DNA of 57,927 nt from positions 1 to 57,927 of the forward strand of contig JARGNP010000015.1 of NCBI GenBank assembly GCA_029210265.1, read 5' to 3'. A program made the position numbers and the translations under genes. This DNA comes from Legionellaceae bacterium. GTDB lineage: Bacteria; Pseudomonadota; Gammaproteobacteria; Legionellales; Legionellaceae. Below are positions 7,227 to 16,806 of this stretch, in pieces. The notes under the pieces are model-generated. The model did not search any database and was not told the DNA's origin. It saw nothing but the letters and a program-made list of their open reading frames with translations. Positions within the stretch are counted from its first letter, which is position 1; the number at the start of each line of letters is the position of its first letter.

Positions 7227-7769
7227 TTGGAAACTCTTTCTTATCGACTTGCTAATCTGGAAGATGCTGAAATAATTCATCAATATACCCAGGAAGTTTT
7301 TGTGGAGTCACAAAACTTTTTATTGCTTCCTGATGACCTTTTAGACTCAATTGAAGGCGATGATTTAAGTTACTTGACAAAAATCATGAGGGACAATAGA
7401 AGCATTTTTTATCTTGCCTTTAGTTGCTCTAAAATAGTTGGAATGAGTGATGGTCGGTTATCTGAATCACCTTCACACAAACTTAAAGTCGGCGTAACCG
7501 TTCATAAAAATTTTCGTCGCAAAGGCATTGCCAAGAAGTTAATTGACGGCATGATTCTTGAGTGTCGGCGAAGAAACATTTCAGAATTAAATCTTCAGAC
7601 CTTTTCGCACAATCGTGCTGCATTGGCTTTGTACCAAAGTTGCGGATTCAAAACACTACATAATAACAGCAATGAAGCATTTATAACGCCATCTGGTGAA
7701 ATCGCAAATAAAGTAAATATGCGTATGTTGGTAGGAGCAAATTCTTTTTTCAAAAGTACCGAGTCATGA
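7227..7769 (+). CDS. GNAT-family N-acetyltransferase
   Basis: The 180-residue protein has the GNAT fold pattern: N-terminal YRLANLEDAEIIHQYTQE, the central strand LKVGVTVHKNFRRKGIAKKLID, where RRKGIA is the acetyl-CoA pyrophosphate-binding motif A (Q/R-x-x-G-x-G/A), and motif B FSHNRAALALYQSCGFKT. It starts at TTG (7227), supported by GAGGAG 6 bases upstream. It reads divergently from the peptide operon and converges with traI, ending 11 bases from the traI stop. The substrate is unknown; a link to the peptide operon (self-protection or modification) is possible but shown only by adjacency. Confidence 0.85.
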   Translation: METLSYRLANLEDAEIIHQYTQEVFVESQNFLLLPDDLLDSIEGDDLSYLTKIMRDNRSIFYLAFSCSKIVGMSDGRLSESPSHKLKVGVTVHKNFRRKGIAKKLIDGMILECRRRNISELNLQTFSHNRAALALYQSCGFKTLHNNSNEAFITPSGEIANKVNMRMLVGANSFFKSTES

Positions 7770-7779
7770 TTATAAAATT

Positions 7780-10700
7780 TCAATAAATCTCGCGTTCTAT
7801 TTGGCCAAGATTTTTGTCTGAAAACGTAGCGTTTGTTTTTTGATCTTGATTTGGCTCATCCATATTGACTTCAAAGGATTTTGCGTAGCGCGCCATTGCT
7901 TGGTTATTCAGTGAAACTTCGCTGTCATTCCGAATAGCAAAGGTATTATTTAATGCTTTTGAAACACCGTCCACACCTAATTTAATAGCTACATCATTGA
8001 AATCACCCTTGTCCTCAGGGCGCGCAAGGATAACGTTTTTACCTGCCTTTTCGAGATGCGCAACGGACTCCCTAATAAGCTTGTCGTCTTTAGAAATTTC
8101 TCCATCATTATCAAGGCACAGTACGATGTTTTGCGTTGTCAGCGCTGGATCAATCGACCTAAAATTTTGTTTGCCAAGCACGGTTATCACGCGCTCATGG
8201 TTAACAGCATCTCGAATGCTTAGTGCCGTTTCCACGCCTTCTGCCAAGTACGTCACAGCATCTTTGTCTAAGCCTGGGCTGATAATCGCCCCTGAACCTG
8301 AATTAGACGCAAACGTTCGTTTGTCTACCTCCCTAACCGCCTTCATGCCTGAATTCGGGTCAAGATAGATGGCTTGAACAGACTGAACGTGTCCGTCTTT
8401 ATTCCTTGCGATCGCAATAAGTGATGGGAAATAGCTACGTACCTCATTTTCTTTGCTGCGCACGCTTGGGTGAAAACGCAAATCAGTACTATTGATATTT
8501 AACACGCCTCTATATCTTTTTAAATATTTTTCGGCCAGTGTGCCATGTATGGGTTTAGATTCTTTCTCCAGCTGGAGTGCATAAGCTTTTGTTTGGCTTT
8601 TAGCTTCTTTCGGTTTTAGTTGCTCCGCTTTTTTTTGTGTTTTGATGGGTTGCTTGGCTGGCTTTAAGTCATGGCCTGTTTTATTTGACGCATACGCTAA
8701 AGCTTCTTTGAACGTTAACCCTAAGGTGTTTTGAATTAGGTGGATGAGGTTACCTTTCTCCTGGCTTTCGAAATTAAACCAAGTACCACGGCTATCACCT
8801 TGCATGGATATAGCGAGACTCCCCTTTCGTCCATATCGATACTCGTCTTTGGACGATAGGGCTCGGTTGGGTTCACCCAGCAACGACTCAACAACTTGCT
8901 CTGCATGATGCGATAACTCTTGAGAAATAGCATTCGCATCCAATTTAAATGCTTTGGGTTTTGGCGTGATGGGTGCGGCATGAGTAGTATTGATTTTCTT
9001 AGCCAACAACCTCTTATCAGCCCGCTGCTTGGCTTGCTTGAGGTCAATTCGTCCAAGTGCCTCAAGTGCTGATGTTTTATCGGGTTCGTGTTCGATGCAT
9101 TTTTTTAGCTCTGCAATGCTATCGGTGTAAATCATGGCGTGTTGAATACCTCGTGTGGTGCTGATGTAGAAGCCACGCAAATGCGTTAAATATTTATTGC
9201 GTGTGTTTTCAACGCCAATCACATGCTGTGCTGACATACCCTGAACCGCGTAACTTGTTGCTGTGTAGCTGTAGTCCCAGTGGCCATCCTTCAACCCGTC
9301 ATCATTCAATGTATATTCATGCCCACTCGCGTCACACGCTTTTATGCCATCTTTACTGACCTGTGATACCGTTAAGCGTTCATTTGCATAACGCCCCATT
9401 GCTTTGTCTGTCTTTTTGAAATGGATTTTCTCGCCAACCGACACTTCGTTTGTACGATACTCGAATAACTCAATGCGTCCATCTCGAATGGACTTTTCTG
9501 GCAAGAATCTTGTCTCTTCGCCTTGCTCATTTAGAAGTATGACGCTGTTTGATGCCTCATCAGTCCCTTTGATTTGGAAATAGTTCTGGTCGCGTTTTAA
9601 GTAGAAGTTTCCTTTGCTTACAGATCCTTTGTAGGATTGAAGGTGGTAGAGCTCTTGTGTTTTGTGGTTTGTTGCCACCAAACGATGAAATGTTTTGTTT
9701 TCGTCACCCAACTGTTTTTGCTCGATAAGACCGTCTCGAATCAATTGATTGGCGATATCACGCTGTTTGTTTTCATGAATCACGACAATCGTATTTTTCC
9801 GACACTCGGGGGTTCTGGATAGATAATCTTTTGCAGCAACCTCAAGTAAGCTTGAGTCATGTATTTTGTCATCTTCGATGCGAGGACTTTTTTCGATAGA
9901 ACCTTCATCCTCCTCACTCATAACAACCTCAACTACCGATGTGCTCAACTGCTCAAAAAATCCATCCGGCTCTTGGCGTTCAATTGTATTTCTAGGTAAG
10001 ACGCTGAGGGCATTTAATGCTTCATCGGTCTTGCCAGAAATGATTTGTTGGACCGCATGCTTATAACCTTCTGATTTCTGTCGCACTAACTCATCCATGT
10101 AGGCAACAGAAATACCCCCTTCAAACATCACTAAAGGACTTGGTTTACCTGCTTCAATGGCTTGATGCTGGGATATATCACCTAATAACACACAGCGGGA
10201 TTTATTTTTATGAATCAGCGATGACAGTTGATCGAAATCTCGGTTGCCCACCATACTGAACTCATCAAGCAACACCATCGTATTAGCATCAACGGAAGGC
10301 ATTTGCTCTTGCTCGATGAGAAAACTTTTCAGTGTTTGTGCCTTAATGCCAATCGATTGCAGCTCTTTTACGGCCTGGTGGGTTGGAGCAACCGAGATAA
10401 CTTGAATACCCTTATCGTCTTTAGGCTTAATGGCCTCAAACATTGAGGTGGTCATGGTGGTTTTTCCGGTGCCAGCATACCCCTGCACCATAACAAACCT
10501 GTCGTTTGTTGTTGTGATGAGCTCGCATGCGTCCCGTTGGCCTTGAGTGAGCTGTGAGTTCTTAAATTGCTCTTTCATTTCTTCTTTACTTAAAAGAGGC
10601 GTTACCTGATTCTTGCCCGAGCGTACATCCGTTAGAATGTTTTCTTCGAACTGAACGGCTTCTTTTGTGCTTAACATTTGATTGGGCCCACTGATTAAAT

Positions 10701-13593
10701 CCCCTTTTTTAATTGAGGCATCAAGTGCTGTGGTGATTTCCTCCATGTTGGTTTCACCAACCGACTCTTTCAGTGCCATAGTAAGGACATCCGTTACGTT
10801 AAAAGCGGCCTCTTCTTCAGACAAGCAGGTAATCGCAAAATCAAGCGCACGTTCTGCCTCGCTCAATAGCGTTTTTTCGTCGGTTAATTGCTCGATGGCC
10901 TGATTGAGTGAGGTCATGAGAGACTGCTTTACGCCCTCGCTTAAGTATTTTTCTGGAAAAACATGCCTGGCTGATTCTAAGGTCACGTCGATGGCGGTTG
11001 TGTTCTCGCGAATCCCCTTGGCGTAACGAGACGCTTTCTCTGCGTCATCCGTCAAAATATGTACCTTATCTTTACTGGACTCGGTCATCATGCTCAGCGT
11101 ATTTTTTCTAAGCGCATAAGACGGCATCGTCAGAATGGTATTTTTTTTCTGCACTGCATCGTGCGCATGGAGTGTTTTTGCATAATTATAGGTTAATGGC
11201 TGGTGCCGGTTATCGTCTAAAAACAGATTTTGTGTTTTTTTGCCTTGTTTTATTTTGATGCCGCGATCGGTTATGGCTGTGACTTCGATGGCGCTGCCCG
11301 CCTTGATACCTTCAAGCCTCATCTCTCGGGTCGCAAGCAATGAATCGCCCACAGCAACCTTTAGGGGAATCTCTTCGTATACAGCGGTTTTAGAGCCTAA
11401 ATGTTTCGCTGAAATCTTACGCTCTGTCCCGTCACTATCGCTCACAAGCAGTTGATTATTTTCTTGAATGACGGATGCAATCGTCAGCTTCTTTATCCCT
11501 TGACGTGAGTTATGGTACATGACAAACCCTGGCTTGTAGCTTTTGGCCACTTTCTTTTCGGCCTCTGTAAGAAAGACCGCACGCAGGGTTTTGATGGTGG
11601 TTTCTTCGCGAGAAATATTGCCTTGAAGTTTTAAGTTGTCGCGAACATATTGATTTAGCTCCTGCGTTTCTTTGTTCGATGCCGTCACCAGGTGGGTGTT
11701 TGCACGCTCAGAAGCAAGCAATCCAGTATACACATTGGCGCATTGCTTAAGCCTTTCCTCCGAATCTTTCACTTCCGTTACACGAACAGCAACGTTTTTT
11801 TTGATAGCATCTTTGACCTGAAACGTTTTCACTTCGGCCTTATCTAAAAGGCGTGTCACATCATGATTAAAGCCTTGAAGGCCCAAGGGTTTTTCAAGCA
11901 AAACAACTTTAGCACATCTTTTTTCTGCAATATGGATGAATTCATTTAAATCTTTATGGCTTACGCGCTGTACATCATCGACGATCAATAGTTCTCGTTC
12001 TTTCTTGTGTGAAAAGAAGGGGTGTTTATGTTCGTCTTTGTGCTGATGGTTAAACCCTTTGATGGTTTCTGCATGACGCTCCTTGCCTATAGAATATAGC
12101 CATTGCCAAAGATTTTTTGGCTTTTGATTCATGTCGCTATGGAACGAGCTGGCCTTGATGGAGCTTGGCGTTAAAATACGAACTTTTTTAGAATCATCTG
12201 CATAATTTAAAAAGCTTTGCATCACCTCGCGTGATGTTGAACTTTGTTGCTTGATACGCACCACGGAATCTTTATGAAAAAGCGCCTCGGTTACCACGTT
12301 TTGAATGGATTCATTCTCTGTTAAACCCTGCACACGTTCGGCATCTCGTTTTATGCCCCGTCTTTGCGGTACGCTCAAACGCAAGGCTTCAACCAGGTTT
12401 TTTTCTGAGTCAATTAAGGGTTGCGTTGTAAATTCAGTGGCTCGCTTATCTAACGCAATCAATTGCTTGGTTTTAATGGCTTCCTCAATTTCATGACTTA
12501 ACGTTTCTACGTTACACTCGCCTAATGAAAAGTAGAGCCCCTTTTCTAAAATGGCTTGATAGCTCATCTTGATGTTGCCTTCGGACAAATGAGATATGGC
12601 GTCTTGAATGGCCTGATGCCCATAGGTGTTATGACTAATATCTGGCTTAATTTCAGATGTTTTTGCTTTGTCTTGAAGTTCACGCATGTAGGTTTTAGGA
12701 TTAATGCCATAAGCCTTGCTTTCCTCACACCAGTGCTCTCGAAGCTCTTCGCCATCACGAACAATTTTCGCTTTTTTTGTGTTTTGATTTGCTCTATCAA
12801 GCGCTTTAGGAGTGTTGTACTTCATGGTCGCGACTTCTTCTTTGATTTGTGCGCGTCTTTTTGAAATTCCGGTTAAAAGCGCTTGATCAAATCCTTCGAT
12901 TTCAAATAGTCCATGAGAGTCACCCGTCTTCTCGATACCAAGACCCATCGCCTTAATACCAACAGCAATTTCAGAACGATACACCAAGCCAAGAAAAATC
13001 TTGTTATTCATGATCCATTCCATGGTCCCGTGATTCCGCGTCATATCCGATGCAAGTGCACGCCACTTGCCATCAGAACACTCTGTCGCATTCATCATCA
13101 AAACATGGATATGCATATTAGGATCGAGTTCACGTGAGGTATCATGCATGATGGTTGCGAACGTGAGGTTACCTGTTTTTTCATACTGCATGCTTCCAGA
13201 CTTAACCAATCTCGCTTCAGCCGCCATGGATTCAGCGACAGAAAGCGCCTTAGCCACGGCTCTTTTCTGAAGTTCAATTAATTCCTTTTCACCGCCGACC
13301 AACGCTAAATAAGACATGGATTTAGGTGCTGTGAAGGTTAGATCATATCCACCACGATGCTTCGTTTCACCTGATGATGTCTTAATACCTAATACCTCAC
13401 CATTCGGTAAACGACCATCTACAAAGGACTCAAGTACAGCTTGATTTACCTCTCCACTTAAACCTAGTTTTTCGGCTCCCTTGCCATGCCAAGCCGTTGA
13501 TAGCTCACCTGAAAAATAATAATTATCTTGTGAAAAATAGTAACTCACTGTACGCCCACCGCCACTAAGGGGTTTAATTTGAAGACTTAACAT
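7780..13593 (-). CDS. traI: TraI: MobF relaxase, helicase and C-terminal primase/Toprim region
   Basis: The protein has 1937 residues (F TraI has 1756). The MobF relaxase domain (about 1-300) has paired tyrosines YY18-19 and YY25-26 and the metal-binding His cluster near H150, H161 and H163 (HIH). A RecD-type helicase follows, with Walker A GYAGTGKTT near 1040 and the motif LLDEFSM shortly after. The last 350 residues are unlike F TraI: a primase-like zinc-free lead (around 1590), then a Toprim-type block with YLAEGVETALSI near 1786 and LCLDNDG, as in plasmid primases. The protein would nick oriT, unwind the T-strand and perhaps prime synthesis in the recipient. It follows traD by 14 bases and ends the operon. 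Confidence 0.96.
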   Translation of the reverse strand: MLSLQIKPLSGGGRTVSYYFSQDNYYFSGELSTAWHGKGAEKLGLSGEVNQAVLESFVDGRLPNGEVLGIKTSSGETKHRGGYDLTFTAPKSMSYLALVGGEKELIELQKRAVAKALSVAESMAAEARLVKSGSMQYEKTGNLTFATIMHDTSRELDPNMHIHVLMMNATECSDGKWRALASDMTRNHGTMEWIMNNKIFLGLVYRSEIAVGIKAMGLGIEKTGDSHGLFEIEGFDQALLTGISKRRAQIKEEVATMKYNTPKALDRANQNTKKAKIVRDGEELREHWCEESKAYGINPKTYMRELQDKAKTSEIKPDISHNTYGHQAIQDAISHLSEGNIKMSYQAILEKGLYFSLGECNVETLSHEIEEAIKTKQLIALDKRATEFTTQPLIDSEKNLVEALRLSVPQRRGIKRDAERVQGLTENESIQNVVTEALFHKDSVVRIKQQSSTSREVMQSFLNYADDSKKVRILTPSSIKASSFHSDMNQKPKNLWQWLYSIGKERHAETIKGFNHQHKDEHKHPFFSHKKERELLIVDDVQRVSHKDLNEFIHIAEKRCAKVVLLEKPLGLQGFNHDVTRLLDKAEVKTFQVKDAIKKNVAVRVTEVKDSEERLKQCANVYTGLLASERANTHLVTASNKETQELNQYVRDNLKLQGNISREETTIKTLRAVFLTEAEKKVAKSYKPGFVMYHNSRQGIKKLTIASVIQENNQLLVSDSDGTERKISAKHLGSKTAVYEEIPLKVAVGDSLLATREMRLEGIKAGSAIEVTAITDRGIKIKQGKKTQNLFLDDNRHQPLTYNYAKTLHAHDAVQKKNTILTMPSYALRKNTLSMMTESSKDKVHILTDDAEKASRYAKGIRENTTAIDVTLESARHVFPEKYLSEGVKQSLMTSLNQAIEQLTDEKTLLSEAERALDFAITCLSEEEAAFNVTDVLTMALKESVGETNMEEITTALDASIKKGDLISGPNQMLSTKEAVQFEENILTDVRSGKNQVTPLLSKEEMKEQFKNSQLTQGQRDACELITTTNDRFVMVQGYAGTGKTTMTTSMFEAIKPKDDKGIQVISVAPTHQAVKELQSIGIKAQTLKSFLIEQEQMPSVDANTMVLLDEFSMVGNRDFDQLSSLIHKNKSRCVLLGDISQHQAIEAGKPSPLVMFEGGISVAYMDELVRQKSEGYKHAVQQIISGKTDEALNALSVLPRNTIERQEPDGFFEQLSTSVVEVVMSEEDEGSIEKSPRIEDDKIHDSSLLEVAAKDYLSRTPECRKNTIVVIHENKQRDIANQLIRDGLIEQKQLGDENKTFHRLVATNHKTQELYHLQSYKGSVSKGNFYLKRDQNYFQIKGTDEASNSVILLNEQGEETRFLPEKSIRDGRIELFEYRTNEVSVGEKIHFKKTDKAMGRYANERLTVSQVSKDGIKACDASGHEYTLNDDGLKDGHWDYSYTATSYAVQGMSAQHVIGVENTRNKYLTHLRGFYISTTRGIQHAMIYTDSIAELKKCIEHEPDKTSALEALGRIDLKQAKQRADKRLLAKKINTTHAAPITPKPKAFKLDANAISQELSHHAEQVVESLLGEPNRALSSKDEYRYGRKGSLAISMQGDSRGTWFNFESQEKGNLIHLIQNTLGLTFKEALAYASNKTGHDLKPAKQPIKTQKKAEQLKPKEAKSQTKAYALQLEKESKPIHGTLAEKYLKRYRGVLNINSTDLRFHPSVRSKENEVRSYFPSLIAIARNKDGHVQSVQAIYLDPNSGMKAVREVDKRTFASNSGSGAIISPGLDKDAVTYLAEGVETALSIRDAVNHERVITVLGKQNFRSIDPALTTQNIVLCLDNDGEISKDDKLIRESVAHLEKAGKNVILARPEDKGDFNDVAIKLGVDGVSKALNNTFAIRNDSEVSLNNQAMARYAKSFEVNMDEPNQDQKTNATFSDKNLGQIEREIY

Positions 13594-13607
13594 CGAATAA
13601 TCTCCTT

Positions 13608-15440
13608 TTAATAGACGGATTCAATTTCGGCATCTAGCCGCTCAACGGGTCGCTTAGGCAATGGAAGTTCATCTGACTGCTCTGCGTCATCGGTTTCACT
13701 TCGATGTGGAAGCTGAAGGTTTTCGTCAATAACCACGGAGCGGAGCTCAAACCCCTCTGCCATTTTTTTGCGCTTCTCATAGGCCAATTCAAGCTTGGTG
13801 ATGGGGTAATCTCCCGGAAGACGCATGTAGCATGTGAGCTCTTTCATGTTCATGATTTCGGGGTAGGTTACGAGGGGTCGTGTCAGTCTGTTTTTCCCTA
13901 ATGAAATACCGTCACGGATGCTGTTTGCTCCATAAGAATAATTCTCACGGGTATCCTCCACTTCTTCCTCGCCAAGCTCCCTGGAGGTGAGCTTCGCCAT
14001 GTCGTTACTTGGACTACGGAAAAAAGCACGTGTGTTGAGCAAATCAAAGATTTCAGACGCCCCACTTTGGCCGTAGACCTTTTCAAGTTGAGAGAAACTC
14101 TGCATACCCAAAAGAAAACACCCGCCAAATTTTCTGACTTCAGCGATGGTTTCACCGAGCATGGGAAGCTTATGCAAGCTGGGTAGCTCATCACAGATGA
14201 ACCAAACACGACGGTTTGCGTCTTCAGGCAAGCTCAAAAGCGTCATCGACGCCATCGCAATCCACATACTGATCAACGGCTTCATCGATTTTTGTTGCTC
14301 ACCGTTGGATGAGATGAAGAGCCATCCTTTGTTTTTTTCATCTAAGATGTAATCTCGAATAGAAAACGGATGGGTGGTATCCAAGCCCCGCAACGATTGC
14401 ATCGATTTTAAAAAGGTGGTGACGACGGCACGAATCGATATGGCTGTCTTCTCGATTTTGCCACTCACCAGTGTCGCCGCAGGCGTACCTTTTAAATAAG
14501 GTTCAAGCGTCTCGAACTCGCTACTCAAGAGTAATCGAAGAAGTTTATCCAACGATCGGTCGCTATCTTCTCGCATACGTGAGGCGGTGGATGCAAACAC
14601 CGTTCTTGCGGCATTCACCCAAAAGGGATCGGTTTCACCGTGCATCGGAATCAAGCTTTCGGCCATGTTTTCAAGAAGCTCGTCGGTAGGCGCCTCAGCC
14701 CACAAATCCCATGGTGCGCATCGTGAATCAAAGGGGTTCAGCACCGCATCTTTTTTCTCATCAAAATAGGACTCCATGAAAGTGCACCCTTTGTCATAGA
14801 CAATAACCCTATCCCCGCGAGCGCGCAGTGCATCCATGATTTTCATGATGAGCTGGCTTTTACCAGTACCCACGGTGCCATGGATTAAAAGATGCTGAAC
14901 CTCTGAGTTTTTAATCAGCGGGAAACCATCTAAGGTGATATCTGAGCTCATACGGTTTTTAATGATTTTGCGTTTCACCACATGGGGGGCTTCGATTGAA
15001 CTCCCTCGAATGAAATGATTTTTAGTTTGGCCTCGCCCGGTTCTAACGAAGTACCATGACATGAGACCTGCAAACACACATGAGAACCCAAGCGACGCCC
15101 AAACGCATTGCATGAGGTACGTTATGAATTGCGTCCCTGCGTAGGCAAAATAGGGGTTGGTCGTGAGCTCTCTCACCGATACCTTGAAAATTTTTCCATG
15201 GTATGGAACCTCGAAAAAATGCTCCTTACCCACCAACTTTAAAAAAGTCGCTGCGTGGTAATCCATCGTCTGAATAAGCAGATCAGATGGCACCCAATAC
15301 CATAGGGCAAGTGCTAGGAAAACTATCCCGCTTACGAAGTAAACTTTCAAAAGTGCTTTGTTGATTTGAAACAACATTCGTAGGTTGTGAAAGGCAATTT
15401 GCCCGCCTCGGGTAAAGTGCTTGTGATTGGGTTCGTGCAT
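13608..15440 (-). CDS. traD: TraD type IV coupling protein
   Basis: The protein has 610 residues; F TraD is longer (717). Two membrane helices lie in the first 150 residues, then the ATPase: Walker A HGTVGTGKSQL near 190 and Walker B VWFICDELPSLHKLP near 415. TraD is a hexameric inner-membrane ATPase that hands the TraI-bound strand to the secretion channel. The C-terminus is acidic/proline-rich (ELPLPKRP) but shorter than in F, where the tail contacts TraM, so the TraM interface may differ. It lies directly ahead of traI, as in F. Confidence 0.96.
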   Translation of the reverse strand: MHEPNHKHFTRGGQIAFHNLRMLFQINKALLKVYFVSGIVFLALALWYWVPSDLLIQTMDYHAATFLKLVGKEHFFEVPYHGKIFKVSVRELTTNPYFAYAGTQFITYLMQCVWASLGFSCVFAGLMSWYFVRTGRGQTKNHFIRGSSIEAPHVVKRKIIKNRMSSDITLDGFPLIKNSEVQHLLIHGTVGTGKSQLIMKIMDALRARGDRVIVYDKGCTFMESYFDEKKDAVLNPFDSRCAPWDLWAEAPTDELLENMAESLIPMHGETDPFWVNAARTVFASTASRMREDSDRSLDKLLRLLLSSEFETLEPYLKGTPAATLVSGKIEKTAISIRAVVTTFLKSMQSLRGLDTTHPFSIRDYILDEKNKGWLFISSNGEQQKSMKPLISMWIAMASMTLLSLPEDANRRVWFICDELPSLHKLPMLGETIAEVRKFGGCFLLGMQSFSQLEKVYGQSGASEIFDLLNTRAFFRSPSNDMAKLTSRELGEEEVEDTRENYSYGANSIRDGISLGKNRLTRPLVTYPEIMNMKELTCYMRLPGDYPITKLELAYEKRKKMAEGFELRSVVIDENLQLPHRSETDDAEQSDELPLPKRPVERLDAEIESVY

Positions 15441-15572
15441 GGTTTTCTCCTGATTTAGACAAAGCTATCGCTTCCGAAGCTGAGTTTCGGTTTAAAATTT
15501 ATTCAAAAATAGATTTTAATGATCGCTCAACAAAAAGTTTTGATGAGCATCAACAATTCATGAGCGTTATAT

Positions 15573-16181
15573 TCAACTTGACCAACTTTTCTTGAGTCCA
15601 TTCAAGTTATTTCTAACCTTAATCGAATGCTTAATGTTTTGTGTAAGCTCAATAATGCCAAGACGTCTATTTGAAACAGTGAGAAATACTTTTGCGACAG
15701 CTAGGGCTGGCAATAACGCGAGTGGCCATGCAAAACTAGCCCATATAGGGTAAAAGTCAGCTGCCAAGCTCAAAATGAATAAAAATGTTAAATAGGCCAG
15801 GCAAGCGCTGCTCTTTATAACTTGATTTATAATTCCTCCTAATTTTAATTCATCCTTTATTCTTTGGTTAAAATAAACGTAATTATAAAGAGAGGTAGCC
15901 GTAAAAATAAGCAGCAGGATTGTAAGGACGGCATTTACTCCGCCATACTGCAATGTGTGAACCACAGCTCCACCGATATAGTTTTTCAACTCTCGAAAAT
16001 CTTTTATATACACCATCAAGATGGGTAACATAGAGGCTATCCATACTTTAAAAAAAATCCCCCATGCAATGGATTTAAACTCTGCATTCATTTTATTATT
16101 TGGCTTTAAATCAAACTCTATCCCCCCTAAAGTCTCAATATCCTCATGAATCGCCCGTTTAAATGAGTTTACATTTAACAT
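15573..16181 (-). CDS. Paralogous membrane protein 2 at the traS position
   Basis: The 202-residue protein has four hydrophobic segments (about 43-62, 72-100, 117-140 and 145-165). Its N-terminus (FKRAIHEDIETLGGIEFD) matches that of the next gene upstream (MKAAIQEDIDTLKTIDVD), and both end in a short cytoplasmic helix, so the two are diverged paralogues. The location between traG and traD is where F encodes entry exclusion (traS, traT). TraS is a small inner-membrane protein that varies greatly in sequence, so an entry-exclusion role is a reasonable inference but is not shown by homology. Its sequence is more AT-rich than its neighbours. Confidence 0.7.
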   Translation of the reverse strand: MLNVNSFKRAIHEDIETLGGIEFDLKPNNKMNAEFKSIAWGIFFKVWIASMLPILMVYIKDFRELKNYIGGAVVHTLQYGGVNAVLTILLLIFTATSLYNYVYFNQRIKDELKLGGIINQVIKSSACLAYLTFLFILSLAADFYPIWASFAWPLALLPALAVAKVFLTVSNRRLGIIELTQNIKHSIKVRNNLNGLKKSWSS

Positions 16182-16215
16182 TACTTTCCCCTTTGTTAAA
16201 AAAATTTAATAAAAT

Positions 16216-16806
16216 TTATTGAGCTTCAACAGCATCTTTTTTTTCAAAATGTTTTTTCAGCGCTTCAAATAACACACTGATACCCAGGCGCTTGATTTCC
16301 ATCTCAATGAACGTCTCGACACCCCACAAAATAATCCATCCACCCACCACGGCTAAAATTAAGAGCGTAATAGGATGTAAAGCAAATCCAGCAAGACTCA
16401 TGACGCCCCAGAAAGAGAACCAAGCAAGGCGTCCCATGCGCCGAACCATCTGGTCAATCTCTTCACCAAGCCTGAGCTTGTCTTTGAATTGCGCTTTAAA
16501 AATGATGTAGTTGGTTATCAACCCAAACAAAGGGATGGAAAGTATGAGGGTGCCCGGTATAGCCGCAAGAAAAGAAAGAACAGCAACTTCGGATCCTTCC
16601 GAGCCAATATGCCTTATCTCGTGCATATCGAGCATATACGCAATTACGAAAGGGATGATGATTGAGCCAAGCATTTTCAAACACACCGAGAAGTAGAGTC
16701 TTCTGATAGCGCCGTAATAGGCTTTGGGCGACATAATATCGACATCGATGGTTTTCAGTGTATCGATATCTTCTTGAATCGCTGCTTTCATTTCAGTTGT
16801 ATTCAT
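16216..16806 (-). CDS. Paralogous membrane protein 1, coupled to traG, at the traS position
   Basis: The 196-residue protein has four predicted membrane segments and the N-terminal signature AIQEDIDTLKTIDVD shared with the downstream gene. Its ATG overlaps the traG stop (ATGA), so it is translated with TraG. In F, TraS in the recipient recognises TraG of the donor; genetic coupling to traG at this position supports, but does not prove, an exclusion function. I see no similarity to a named family. Confidence 0.72.
   Translation of the reverse strand: MNTTEMKAAIQEDIDTLKTIDVDIMSPKAYYGAIRRLYFSVCLKMLGSIIIPFVIAYMLDMHEIRHIGSEGSEVAVLSFLAAIPGTLILSIPLFGLITNYIIFKAQFKDKLRLGEEIDQMVRRMGRLAWFSFWGVMSLAGFALHPITLLILAVVGGWIILWGVETFIEMEIKRLGISVLFEALKKHFEKKDAVEAQ

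Noticed and set aside
8736-9065. 109-residue frame inside traI
   Set aside because: It is an out-of-frame shadow of an obvious, conserved relaxase gene.
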